From Rhynchosporium graminicola (Eukaryota; Ascomycota; Leotiomycetes; Helotiales; Ploettnerulaceae), in NCBI GenBank assembly GCA_900074885.1, contig FJUW01000046.1, positions 398,736-462,735 of the forward strand: a stretch of DNA of 64,000 bases. Direction: 5' to 3'. The notes under the pieces are model-generated. The model saw nothing but the letters and a program-made list of their open reading frames with translations. It searched no databases and was not told the DNA's origin. The translations under genes and the position numbers were made by a program. Shown here in pieces: positions 23,869 to 35,200 of the stretch. Position 1 is the first letter of the stretch, and every line of letters begins with the position of its first letter.

Positions 23869-24605
23869 ATGGCCGAATTCCAGAGGAAAATTGAGTTACA
23901 ATCGCGAGATGACTTGCAATACCTGGTCTCGAACGTACGACGCGCCGCGAACGAGAAGATAGACAAGGACTGGCCGCCTATAGAAGGAGAGGACAAAATG
24001 CGTGAGCGTGTTGAGGAGCTGGTTAACGAGGTAGGTCGCCCTCTACATCCCCCCAATTCCCAAACTTTCAGTCAATTTGAACCCAGACTAAACTAATGCG
24101 CGACTACCAGTACATTAACAATGTCTTCCTCACTTCCTCGGACAATATCACTATAAACGGGATGAACCCTTCTCCCGATCTTCTTTCTTCGATCCTCTCT
24201 TCTTCAACGCACAGCCCTATCCTGGAGATACAGGAACATGAACCCTTTAACACCAAACTCTTCGAGCGCGCCAAAGACCTCGCCCGGCAGGAGGAAGATC
24301 TTATCGAAGAAATTGCCGCTTTACGGAGAAAAGTTCCCTCTGCTGTCGCCGAAAAAGTGAAGCGGGAATACAAGGAGGGTGTTGAGGCTGATGAGGAGGT
24401 GTTGGGCAGATTGGAGGAGCAGAGGGAGAGTGGGTACGTGGATTTTGGGATTGGAGTGTTGGAGAGGCAGGAGGAAACTGAGAGGGCATGGGAGAGGGGC
24501 GTGAAGGGGCTAGAGGGCTTGATGAGGACATTACCGGAGACGGTGGCGAGGAAGGAGAGGGCAGAGAAGGCGGAAGCGTACATTAGGACAGGGGGGAAGA
24601 TGTGA
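23869..24605 (+). CDS. NSL1: kinetochore protein Mis14/Nsl1 (MIS12 complex subunit)
   Basis: The MIS12/MIND complex links inner centromere chromatin to the Ndc80 microtubule-binding complex. Exons 23869-24030 and 24111-24605 encode 218 residues. The N-terminus reads MAEFQRKIELQSRDDLQYLV followed by NVRRAANEKID, GEDKMRERVEELV and INGMNPSPDLL, the arrangement of Mis14-family proteins. The rest is charged and helical (EDLIEEIAALRRKVPSAV ... YIRTGGKM), consistent with a coiled-coil subunit. The intron (gtaggt ... ctaccag) joins VNE to YINNVF. Assigned from remembered family layout, so somewhat less sure than for the enzymes. Confidence 0.82.
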
Positions 24606-24897
24606 GCTGGCTAGGATTGAGATTGGCGGGTGATCTATGAATGGTGTTCTTGGGTTTGGGGGTTACAAGGCTGGGTCTGTAGGAAGTTACTTCAACCGGT
24701 GTTCTTGGAAGGCAAGAGTGAAATCATTGGTAGTTTTTCATTGCTATAGAGCTATGATCTGCATGTCGAAATATCGGATGCCGTGATATGAGGGTACGAG
24801 ATCTGGTTATTTATTCGTTCTGCGAAGAGCTGCTATGCAAGTGAGCTACAATGACAGAAGCAGTATGACTGTCAATTTCGCTTTGGCAGCAGTAGCC

Positions 24898-26262
24898 CTA
24901 TGATGGTTTGTTGCTCTCCAAGCCGGAACTCTCCTCTTTAGGAGAAGGATCATTGTCTCCCCTATCCTCTCCAACACCTGCTTCACTCTGGCTTGCTCCC
25001 GGCTCTTCATCATTGTCTCCATCTTCCGACTGCACTCTACGATTAGTCCTCAGCTTCGCCTCCTTTCTCTTAGGAATAACTTTTATAAAAGCTTCTCCCC
25101 AGTCACCCGTCTCCATCCAAGCCAACATAATCTCAACAACATGATTGACAGCCAAGACACTTCGGCTTGCCATAGTCATGTACTCGCCAATTGGAAGCCG
25201 GGCTGTTGGGATACCACGCTCCATGGCTCGCTTGTTACAGAGCCCCTTGTGTCGGTTCTTGTCGACGATTCCGCCGATGATATAAGTTGTGTTGGGAGAA
25301 AGGACTGATAGAGTGGTTTCGGAGTCGGATGAGAGATAGACAATCGAAGGCTGATTCTCTTTCGAAATTTCTTCGATTTTAGCTGCGGAGGGTTGACCGA
25401 CTGAGGTGTCGACTTCGGGGGCGGACTTTAAATTCTCTTCGGCTTCGACTCTAGGGGCTAGCTCTGGGTTTCCTTCAGCTTCAATTGTGGCTTCATCTCT
25501 ACGAGCTGGCTCTGACTCCACACTGAGGTCTTTTTTTAAAACAGAGTTGTTTGTGACGAATGCACCAACCAGCTTTCCTCCTTCAGGACCTCTCATAATA
25601 CCATCCATTTCTTTGGCTGCCGCAACGAAATCTCCTTCGAAGAACTTGACGCCCTTCCAGCTGAGATGCGTGCTAGAGAGAACATTCTCAAATCGATCCT
25701 TCAGTGGTCCTCCCCAAGAGCTGATCGCCAAGTGTGCCCTGTAAGGTTTGGTCTTATTATCTGAATAAGATCTCGTGATTTGGGCACTGAGTGAGATGAT
25801 TTCCTTCTCCGTCATAAGTTCATTAAAATCGCAATCCAGAACAAAGCTGATAGGAGTTTGAATTGGCCTATGGTAGACTTTCGGTTTAGCGATTTCTGAT
25901 CTCTTGATTTCACCTTTGGCGATCTTCTCATTCAATTCCTTCCGGGCTTCAGCTTTGCGAGCTTGTTTCTCCCTGTGCAAGGTCTTCCGCTTGTCCTTGC
26001 GAATCTCCTTGCTAGCTTCCCATTGTTGTTGCTTCCTGAGTTTCTTCAGCTGGTTTCTTGATAGTGGTGGGTCACTGGTGGTAGAAGGAACCTGGCTGAC
26101 TTTGGAATCTTCTCCGGTGCGATCAGCTTCGACGGCCATTTGAGGTGGAGGTGCGTCAATGCTCGTCGAATCATTCTGAAGAGTTTCAGTCGCTCCATCT
26201 GATGTATTGAGCTTACGAATCTTGGAAGGTCGTTCTTCTGATTCGGCCATTTTGTTGTTCAT
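24898..26262 (-). CDS. TRM10: tRNA (guanine(9)-N1)-methyltransferase Trm10
   Basis: SPOUT-fold enzyme that methylates N1 of guanosine 9 in tRNAs using S-adenosylmethionine. It is a single exon of 454 residues. A Lys/Arg-rich N-terminus (RNQLKKLRKQQQWEASKE) precedes the methyltransferase domain starting FVLDCDFNELMTEKEI, with SQIxRxYS-like AQITRSYSDN and LAISSWGG. After a variable acidic insert (about residues 245-310) come LSPNTTYIIGGIVDKNRHKG (the catalytic GxxxDxNR region), ARLPIGEYM and LAVNHVVEIML. The C-terminal tail is acidic and disordered. The insert between domain halves is longer than in yeast. Head to head with MSH2, 214 bp between start codons. Confidence 0.95.
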   Translation of the reverse strand: MNNKMAESEERPSKIRKLNTSDGATETLQNDSTSIDAPPPQMAVEADRTGEDSKVSQVPSTTSDPPLSRNQLKKLRKQQQWEASKEIRKDKRKTLHREKQARKAEARKELNEKIAKGEIKRSEIAKPKVYHRPIQTPISFVLDCDFNELMTEKEIISLSAQITRSYSDNKTKPYRAHLAISSWGGPLKDRFENVLSSTHLSWKGVKFFEGDFVAAAKEMDGIMRGPEGGKLVGAFVTNNSVLKKDLSVESEPARRDEATIEAEGNPELAPRVEAEENLKSAPEVDTSVGQPSAAKIEEISKENQPSIVYLSSDSETTLSVLSPNTTYIIGGIVDKNRHKGLCNKRAMERGIPTARLPIGEYMTMASRSVLAVNHVVEIMLAWMETGDWGEAFIKVIPKRKEAKLRTNRRVQSEDGDNDEEPGASQSEAGVGEDRGDNDPSPKEESSGLESNKPS

Positions 26263-26476
26263 GATGTTTTGTCCAGGATCGCTTGGTGCGATTGAACAAT
26301 TATTGAACTTGCATAAATGTACGAAGGCGGTGAGGTAGAATCGGCCTAATAAGGACTAGTAGAGTCGCGTCGCGTCTCCTCGCAAACCACTTTAGCAGAA
26401 AACACTTTACCATAAATTGAAAGTCGCGAACGGGATCTATGACATTGATATCCAATCACTTTTCATTGACTCCAAG
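26263..26476. promoter_or_regulatory. divergent TRM10/MSH2 promoter with a TCGCGTCGCGTC element
   Basis: The spacer contains TCGCGTCGCGTC at 26365-26376, a doubled CGCGT core similar to but not identical with the MCB/MBF site ACGCGT that controls S-phase and repair genes. A regulatory role is inferred. Confidence 0.4.
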
Positions 26477-29379
26477 ATGTCATCTCGTCCGGAATTGAAG
26501 GTGAGCCAGAGCTTAATGCTGCGCGAAAGCTCTGCTAATATCTGTAGGTTGACGATGAAGGCGGTTTTATCAGGTTTTTCAAGTCTCTCCCAGCAAAGGA
26601 CGATGAAACCATCAGGGTATTTGACCGTGGTGATTGGTATACTGCACATGGAGAAGATGCATCATTCATTGCCCGAACCGTATGATATGCCACTGTCCAC
26701 AGGAACGTTACAAACTCACTTCCGTTAGGTCTACAAAACAACGTCCGTTCTCCGGCAACTCGGAAAGAATGACTCCACCGGTCTCCCCTCGGTCACAATG
26801 ACCATTACTGTCTATCGGAACTTCCTACGAGAGGCCTTGTTCCGCCTTGGAAAGAGAATCGAAGTTTGGGGGAGCTCGGGCAAAATGAGCTGGAAGATCA
26901 TCAAACAAGCATCACCCGGAAATCTGCAAGATATTGAAGAGGAATTGGGAGGGCAGTTCGAAGCGGCTCCGATTATACTTGCAGTCAAGGTATCTGCGAA
27001 GGCCACCGAGGCAAGGAATGTCGGAGTCTGTTTTGCGGATGCCAGTGTCAGGGAGTTGGGTGTCTCGGAGTTCCTCGATAACGACTTATACTCAAATTTC
27101 GAGTCTCTCCTGATCCAGCTGGGGGTCAAAGAATGTTTGATCACAGTGGATAAGTCGAAAAAGGACGTAGAGATGAATAAGCTGAAGGCTATTATCGATA
27201 GCTGCGGTATTGCGATAACAGAACGGGCAAGTAATGATTTCCTCACCAAAGACATCGACCAGGACCTGGCTAGACTTCTGAAGGACGAGAAAGCTGCGGG
27301 AACTTTGCCACAGACCGATCTGAAACTTGCGATGGGCTCTGCTTCTGCTCTCATAAAGTATTTGGGGGTGTTAAGCGATTCTGCGAATTTTGGACAGTAT
27401 CAATTATATCAACATGATTTGTCACAGTTCATGAAGCTCGATGCTGCGGCTTTAAAGGCTCTAAATCTGATGCCCGGACCCAGAGATGGGGCCAAGACCA
27501 TGTCAGTTTACGGACTCTTGAATCACTGCAAAACTCCCGTAGGAAGTCGTCTCCTGGCCCAATGGCTTAAGCAACCCTTAATGAGTAAGGATGAGATTGA
27601 AAAGAGGCAGCAGCTTGTGGAAGCATTTGTCGAGGACTCTGAGTTACGACAGACGATGCAGGAGGAACACATGAAACAAATTCCGGACCTGTACCGATTA
27701 ACAAAGAGATTTCAGCGAAAAATGGCAAGTCTCGAAGATGTTGTCCGAGCGTGGCAACTTGTCGTCCGTCTGCCAGGCTTTATTGGCACACTCGAGGGTG
27801 TGATGGATGAGAAATACCGTGATCCTCTAGAAGAAAATTATACTTCGAAACTTCGAGAGTACATGGATAGCCTTGGAAAGCTGCAAGAGATGGTTGAGAC
27901 AACTGTCGACCTCCATGCTGCGGAGAATCACGAATACATCATCAAGCCCGAATTTGACGACGGTCTTCGGATCATCAAGAAAAAACTCGACAAGATGAGA
28001 TCTGAGATGGATCAAGTGCATAGAACCGCCAGCAAGGATCTCGGCCAAGAGATTGATAAGAAACTCTTCCTGGAAAATCACAAAGTTCACGGCTGGTGTA
28101 TGCGTCTTACGAGAACCGAAGCAGCATGTATTCGAAACAAGAAGGGATATCAAGAGTGCTCAACACAAAAGAACGGTGTTTACTTCACAACTCAGAAACT
28201 GCAAAGCATTCGTCGGGAATTCGATCAACTATCAGAAAACTACAACCGAACCCAAAGTAGTCTCGTGAATGAGGTCGTCAGCGTAGCTGCTTCGTATTGC
28301 CCTGTTCTGGAACTCCTGGCTGGGGTTCTGGCACATATGGATGTCATCATCAGCTTTGCTCATTGCTCTGTGCATGCACCGACATCATATGTCCGACCTA
28401 AGATCCATCCTCGAGGCGAGGGCAACACCATATTGAAGGAGGCTCGACATCCTTGTATGGAGATGCAGGATGATATCCAGTTCATAACTAATGATGTTAC
28501 ACTGGAGAGGAAGTCATCTGAGTTCTTGATCATCACAGGTTAGTTATTACATTTTCACCACTGAGATTCCCTTTTGATTAATGTGTACTCCAAGGACCTA
28601 ACATGGGCGGCAAATCCACTTACATCCGTCAAATCGGTGTCATTGCCTTAATGGCTCAGATCGGCTGTTTTGTTCCTTGTGACGAAGCAGAGCTCACAAT
28701 ATTCGACTGTATACTTGCTCGTGTCGGAGCCAGTGACTCTCAACTCAAAGGCGTATCAACATTCATGGCCGAAATGCTCGAAACAGCCAACATCCTTAAA
28801 TCCGCAACTTCAGAATCCCTCATTATCATCGACGAGCTCGGACGCGGTACCAGCACCTACGATGGCTTTGGTCTCGCCTGGGCAATTTCAGAGCACATCG
28901 TCAAGGAAATCGGATGCTTCACCATGTTCGCAACACATTTCCACGAACTCACTGCGCTGGTAGACCAGTATCCTCAAGTCCAGAACCTGCATGTCGTCGC
29001 ACATATTGATGACAATGGTAAAGCAAAACGGGAAGTCACTCTCCTTTATAAGGTAGAAGAGGGTGTGTGCGATCAGAGTTTTGGTATCCATGTCGCGGAA
29101 CTAGTTCGCTTCCCAGAGAAAGTCGTTAATATGGCGAAGAGGAAAGCAGATGAGCTTGAGGATTTCACGAGCAAACATGAGGGACAGGCTATCAAGTACG
29201 GAAAAGAGGATGTTGAAGAAGGAAGTGCGCTGCTGAAGGAGGTTTTACTGAAATGGAAGGAGGAATGTGAGGGAAAGAATCTGAGTAAGGAAGAGATGAC
29301 GAGTAAGATGTTGGAGCTGGTGAAGGGACATGAGAAGTTGTTGGCGAATCCTTTCTTTCAGAGCGTGAAGGCATTGTAA
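26477..29379 (+). CDS. MSH2: DNA mismatch repair protein Msh2
   Basis: MutS-family ATPase that forms MutS-alpha (with Msh6) and MutS-beta (with Msh3) to recognise mismatches. About 915 residues in four exons: MSSRPELK (from 26477), [17 protein letters not shown] (acceptor near 26548), a long exon from [12 protein letters not shown] (about 26731-28540) and the ATPase exon (about 28594-29379). Domain marks are connector [13 protein letters not shown], lever and clamp region [20 protein letters not shown], Walker [10 protein letters not shown], Walker [21 protein letters not shown] and the [12 protein letters not shown] segment. The last intron splits the first Gly codon of Walker A. Full length for the family; nothing broken seen. 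Confidence 0.97.
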
Positions 29380-29659
29380 GATTTTGCGAGCTTTGACAGG
29401 TATCGGCGTTATGGATGATTCACTGGCGGGCTCGTCGAATTGCTCAATGCACAAGAGGTAGGAATTGCTTTGGAGGCGCAGGGTCCTCGTACAAATCATT
29501 TGTATGGACATGTATCAGATTACACGATGGTCTGACTCAAGCATCTTGAAGTATCGAACGCGTTGTCGAATTTAATAAGAAAGATCTGTCATAATCATGA
29601 ATTTCTCAATGCATTTCGCTCCAGGGTATCAAGTCTATTGTGCAACTCTCAACGTATAA

Positions 29660-32266
29660 TCATTCACCTCCATCCCCAACTCGCCCCAAATCTCTCCTTA
29701 CCCTCCATACTCTCGATCCGACGCCTCTGCCTTTCGATCCATCAAGTCTCTCAACCCAAGGCGCATCTTGGAATCCATCACCAGCATTACGATGCCTATC
29801 CAAGATCTTGCCAACTGCACCCTCGACTAGCTCCACCTCTGAAGCATCTATTTCTGCGTCATCAAGATCCATGCCATCATCTCCGACACCGGTCGATCCA
29901 AAACTTGACCTCTCCGCTGACTTATCCTGCGAAATCTTCAGATTCAATTCCTCTGTATAGGCCCACCCGGGTGTATCTAATTTGCCATTGACAAGTACTA
30001 TCTTCTTTCCCGCTTCATTGATCTCCTCAATCATACTTGGTGAAATCGGTGTCAGAAGCTGTATCCTTCGGCGACGAATATCAATACCGCGAACAAGAGC
30101 AATACCTATAGAATGCGAATATCTCGGATCAAGCCTAGAATCATTCGCGGGATTGAAATAAGGGATTTGCTCCTCTGGCGTAAGTAGGATTCGAGGTTCT
30201 TCGAATCCCCGTAGTTTATGTGAATGGTCCATGACTCTGATTTCAGAATCAAAATGGTCGTCTGACGTTGGCCTGCCTGCGCAGCCTTGACCCGACTCAC
30301 TTTCTTGGCCTAGTACCGCGGACATGTCGTCAATCACAACAACAGCGACTAGAGAGCCGTTCATGGTCTCGGCTAGTAATTCTGGGAGTGGCTGCTCGCT
30401 GTAACACATTACTCCTAGGATCCCGGGATTTTCACCCGAATAGCGAACTTCCCAAGGTGGTATGGAAGTAAGAGGCATCCCACTCCAATTCAGCGTATCT
30501 GTGCTTTCTGTGTTTAGGTGGAAATAGGACATTGCTTGCATAGTTCTAAGATGCGCTGCTGTTCTTGTCGTGTACTCGCTAATTTGTGATGGGAGAGTGA
30601 GGAGCGGCGTTAACAAAGTCGCCTCTTTCAGCGTGCTGACAACCTCCGGAGGGCCATCATGAGACATGTATAAGACTTCCGTTGGTTTGAACCGGCTGAT
30701 CAAGTCTACCAAGATCTCCAACCCAGTGCCAAATACCCACCCGGGCGTGTTGATGATTAGAGGGCAGTCTCGCGCTGCGGATCCCATAGCCCGATAATGG
30801 GTAAAGAGATCGAGAGCGCAACTCATGTACAAGCTTGGATCGGACGATGGGGATATCGACGCAATGGAATGGGCCCGGATCATCTTAGTCTTCCCAAACG
30901 GAATAGGATGTGAGAATGGGGTTCCAAAATTGAGATCTTGGACATGGACCAAAGCAAGCTGTCCGGGTGGTGAAAATTCAGGCTGTCCAGGGTCTAGATC
31001 TAGCAGGGCAATTCCTTGAGAAGTTGTGCTGCCAGGTAAATTTGAGAGAAGTCTATTACAGAGTAGTTTTGTGAAGGTTGATTTCCCAGAGGATTTGGGT
31101 CCGCAGAGCATCACAACTCGTTTGTTCCTTGTAGGTGGATCATCTGTAGATGTCTTTTCTGCAGGCGACTTCTCCACAGGTCTCTTCCCGGCAGGGCTAG
31201 TCTCCGCGATCCTCTTTCTAGCAGTTTCTGATAATTTGGAAAGCATCAGATTCCATTCTGGTGGAGATGCGAGAGGTTGCAAGTAGCTGGACTGTAAGTC
31301 AAGCTTAGGTGAGAATAGCTACAGATACTTAGTCGGCAACAACTCACGATTGAGGAATGTCTTCTACCCACAATTTGAAATGTACTCTTTCGGAACCTGG
31401 GTAGTAATTCTTGGTATTCTGCTCCCAATGGTCCAGAATGAGAGTTCCACAGTCTCCCAAAAAGTGGTGATAGCTTTTCTAGATCTTCTAGGCCACTGTT
31501 GCAGTTCCGAAGCACAATATCAGCGGTATTGACATCGGTCGAAAGACATCTAATGACTGGCAACGAGTGGGAAGAGGCCGCGACGACTCGGTACGAATTT
31601 TCGGAAGATTGCAGAGTTGCACCCATGAGAGTGATGTGACCCTCTTTCAAGCACAATTCATATTGCCCGACGATTACTACACGCTAATGGGAGTTCAGCA
31701 AAATCGAACTGGAATAATGGGTGGATTTTACCTCACCAGGAGCTAGTCTAATATGAAGAGAGCTAGCTCCGAGATCCTTCAGATTGCTAATAGTCGGCTT
31801 GAAGGATGACAGAGCTATAGTTGGCCGCTGGAGTACGAGTTCTGGAGACTCCTCACGTGATTGCGCACTGAAAAGTTGTAAGTATGAATGAAAACATAAC
31901 AGATCGCTGGAACCTTACGAATTGAGCTGACTCTCGTCGTTGGAGTGAAAGTCGATATCATCAGAGCCCATGTTCGTGCCATCTTGGGCAATCAGTTCTT
32001 TGGAAACGCTCTGGGATATTTTTTTATTGGTGCGTTCCGAGTCCGTACCTTCGCTCTTCGGCCGGGTAGTCGTATCTGAGAGAGTAGCAGATTCATATTG
32101 TCTTGTAAGACTACTGGGACTGCTTGTCTTGCTCTTGAAGACCTGTCTTGCAGCAAAAGCACTTAATTCTAGCTGTTTTAGCATATATCATTTGTTTATG
32201 AGATCCTTTATACTAACGAGGCTTCTCTGGGGAGATATCCAGCTTTTGTCTTTTATTTGAAGACAT
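29660..32266 (-). CDS. GRC3: polynucleotide 5'-hydroxyl kinase Grc3 (NOL9 family)
   Basis: Nucleolar RNA kinase that with Las1 processes ITS2 of pre-rRNA and also affects Pol I transcription termination. Roughly 790 residues in several exons: MSSNKRQKLDISPEKPR (start 32266), a Ser/Thr-rich exon ending near 31918, short exons around 31740-31860 and 31310-31690, and a large exon below 31282. Key features are Walker A GPKSSGKSTFTKLLCN, the LLDLDPGQPEFSPPGQLALV lid and metal segment, and LIINTPGWVFGTG. The C-terminal half is typical of Grc3/Nol9 and ends near 29660. The exon joins near 31290-31400 are less certain than the rest. Divergent from RPA34. Confidence 0.93.
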
Positions 32267-32465
32267 AATTGAAAAGTTGAAATCACCTGGGTACACAGAG
32301 TCAGAAGTGACAGACCAATACTAAAATGTAGACGGAGCTCGGTAAAACTTTGATCCGAGCTCCAAAAAAAAAAGTTCCCCGAAGCTTCATCTTCTCAAGG
32401 GATCGCCAATTGCATCCTTCGTAACATCGAATTCTTACGCAACCTCGCGCACATTTTCGATCAAG
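32267..32465. promoter_or_regulatory. 199-bp shared GRC3/RPA34 promoter region
   Basis: The entire space between the two start codons. Near the middle lies a perfect 8-bp inverted repeat, GAGCTCGG ... CCGAGCTC with a 12-bp loop (32335-32362), followed by an A10 tract. These could serve both genes; function is inferred. Confidence 0.5.
32335..32362. repeat. 8-bp inverted repeat in the GRC3/RPA34 promoter
   Basis: GAGCTCGG at 32335-32342 is exactly complementary to CCGAGCTC at 32355-32362, spaced by 12 bp. It sits about 70 bp upstream of the GRC3 ATG on one side and 104 bp upstream of the RPA34 ATG on the other. Confidence 0.9.
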
Positions 32466-33986
32466 ATGGCTTCCGATAAATCGAAATCGCGAGACTCCGG
32501 AAAGACGAACAGACCTGAAAAGTCCAAGAAGTCCTCCAAGAAGACCCCTCCACCTGCGACGTACAAAAGCACAGAGTTCGTTCAAGATAGTGACGAAGAG
32601 GTAGAAAAGGACAGTAGCAAGACTGCAGATGAACAATCAGATGAGTCATCGAATAGTGATGCGTTCTCATCGTCTACAAAGTCAGTCAACGGTGATCCAA
32701 AAACCAATGGTAGACTGCCTGCGCCCGAGGGAAGCAGCAGCTCAAATGAAGGAGAAAGTGCAGACAGCGACGAGAGCAGTGAGGATGAGGAGGAGTCGGA
32801 AGAAGCTACCAGCAAGGCTCCGGTTGCCATAGAGCCTATTAAGTGAACATATGCTGTGCTTTTGATTCTTATCAAATACTGATTACTTCAGGCAACCTCC
32901 AACACAACCTATCTCCCACACTGTCGCGCCCAAGACTTCGTACCAACCTCCTCCAGGATTTGATTTGGCCTCTATAGAAGGAGTTCTGGACGTATCACAA
33001 AAGTTGAAGAGTTCTAGCCTGGAAGGAAAACAGATTTGGTACTTCACAGCACCAGCTTCAGTCCCAATTGGTTCGGTCAAGGCTATGAACCTGCTGGATG
33101 CAAAGAGCGGCAAGACTGTCTTGACATACGACGGGGACGACTATGGCTTCCTGAAGGACACAGTGGAGGACACGACATATACAAGAATCATGGTCCCTAG
33201 CTCGAATGCAGGTTACAAAGCTAGTAAGTCCAAATATTTCCATCAATCTTCGCAACTGACCTTTCCGAAGCTTCGAAATCGATCGATCAAGTATTCCATC
33301 TCCAACAAGTAGCTCGCGATCCAACAAGTGTCCATCCTACTAGAGCAACCATTCCAGCTAAGAAGCCGATCCGACAACAGCCTCGAGGATTGAAGATGCG
33401 GTTCCATCCAGTCGGGTTTGGAGATGCTCAACCAGGTACAATTGGCTCCAGCTCGTCTGATGAAGAGATGGAAGACGCACCGTCAAGAGAACCTCGTTCC
33501 GTCTCGAAGTCCAAACTTACCAACTATTCTGGAGACGGTGCGTCCGATGAGGAGATGGCGGAAAGTGTATTATTGCCTACAAGACCACATCCCGAAAATG
33601 TAACGTCTTCTGCCAACGCTGGTTCGAAGAAAGAGAAGAAGAGGAAACACCGCGAAGACGGAGAGAAGAAATCCAAGCACAGTTCGTCCGCCAAAAAGAG
33701 TGATATTGACTGCAGAGAGCTAAAAAGATTAAAGAAAAAGCAGACCGAATCACAGAGAAACCCGGCAGCCAATCCATCAGCGTCAACTGAAGACCAGGAG
33801 ACTCAAAGTCTGGCACAGACCCCACGATTCAAGACACCACCAAAAATCTTGGTCTCGACGCCCGCAATTCCTCCTCCTGAACCACTAACACTCTCACAAC
33901 CCTCAGCTGCCAACACATGTTCACACCAGCCCAAATATTCTGCTAAGAAGTCGAAACCTGCCAAAGAAGAGCGCAGCTCGTCATGA
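32466..33986 (+). CDS. RPA34: RNA polymerase I subunit Rpa34 (A34.5)
   Basis: Pol I-specific subunit that pairs with A49 in a TFIIF-like heterodimer. Exon 1 (32466-32845) is an acidic, Ser-rich N-terminus. Exon 2 starts after acceptor near 32891 and has YQPPPGFDL, then GKQIWYFTAPASVPIGSVKA and a small beta domain (GKTVLTYDGDDYGFL). Exon 3 begins SKSIDQVFHLQQV and runs through RGLKMRFHPVGFG to a Lys/Arg-rich tail (KKEKKRKHREDGEKKSK), as expected for A34.5. Total about 460 residues. The frame closes at 33986, but another frame carries on with a similar basic tail to 34126, so the true C-terminus is uncertain. Divergent from GRC3. Confidence 0.78.
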
Positions 33987-34126
33987 CCCCCTCTTCAACA
34001 AGCGACCCGTCGCTTAAGGATTCGAGACGACCTACAGATCCTAGATTGACGGAGGATGAGCGCCGGAAAAAGATGAAGAAGCTCAAACATCATGACGCCA
34101 CGAGACAGAAGGGCAGCGCGGCATGA
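33983..34126 (+). other. possible C-terminal extension of RPA34 in a shifted frame
   Basis: Starting at the ATG that overlaps the RPA34 stop, this frame reads SLKDSRRPTDPRLTEDERRK and then KKMKKLKHHDATRQKG before a stop. The Lys-rich end suits the A34.5 family. It could be joined by a missed intron or a frameshift, or be chance. Confidence 0.4.
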
Positions 34127-35200
34127 GGGGGGACTTGGTTTGGAGAAGTTTTGCGATGAAATGTATTGATTAGCTGCAATGATACCCTGTTGCTGTTACT
34201 CAGACTGAGCTTGTATACAACGGCTCTGGGAGAAAATGGAAATTATTCATATGCTTATTGTTCTCTCTCCTACTTAGATCGGTGCCTCCAAGTATTGATC
34301 GGAAAAACTGGATGATTAGCGCAGCAAGGGCACCTTGCGAAGCTGGAATATCACAATCATGAAGCACCTCAGTGAGTTCACTCGGTTATCATAGTAGGGT
34401 CCAGACATCGTCGGGTCCCGAAATTGGCTTGGCACTTCTTCTTGGGGTAATATCAGCTTCGCTCAAATCGGCGACTTTCTGACGGCGCCTACTCGTAGCT
34501 ACCGCATCATACAGGTTTTACTCTTAAAATGGCTCGATTGAGTTGCAAGGATCCTCGTTAATAAGTGTCGCTAGATGCAATGGTAAAGTTGTTGAACAAG
34601 GGCAAATCATCATATATAATAAACCTGCGGATTGGTATTATGTGCGAACCGAAGGCTCCGATTTATATCGCTGAAGCTTTTGGCCACTAGGGGGGAGAAC
34701 CCCCTCCGAACGTCCAATCGGAAACACCCCCGAATCGGAGGTAACAGGTGCAGAACTTATTTGAGAGCTTGAGGATCTGATACTCTCCGTAGAACTCAAG
34801 GATGCGGCGGCTCTTCCTGCTTCAGAAATGTGCTGTGGCTCTGCGAGACGCAGATGATACCTATCGTTATTCCAAGGTACTATAGGAATCACAGCCAGAA
34901 TGTTGATGTCCACATAGTTTGCTTCAAAATACAGTATTGCATAGCCGTAGGATAGGTACAGCCGGTACGGTATTGGACGGAGTACATCTTGAAAGTTCCA
35001 TGTTCGTACCCCAGTCATGTGCCCCCTCTCCAGATCAGCGGTCCCTTGTCGACTGAGGGGTCACTAAAACGGGCCCACCTAAATTTTCTTTGGTGGCATG
35101 AAAGACTCGCTCGGCATCTCTCTTCCATTCTCGCTTTGCCTTGCAAATTTCCTTCTTTCAATATTTCACAACCTTTGAATTCGACATCACAACCGTAATC
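34127..35200. other. 1.1-kb intergenic stretch, promoter of SHM2
   Basis: No recognised gene. The minus-strand open frame at 34638-35018 has no motif. The region just left of 35201 is pyrimidine-rich (ttttctttggtgg; ttccttctttcaat), as in strong housekeeping promoters. Confidence 0.5.

Noticed and set aside
29563..29991. Plus-strand open frame overlapping the GRC3 3' end
   Set aside because: Antisense shadow of the GRC3 coding sequence; no motifs.
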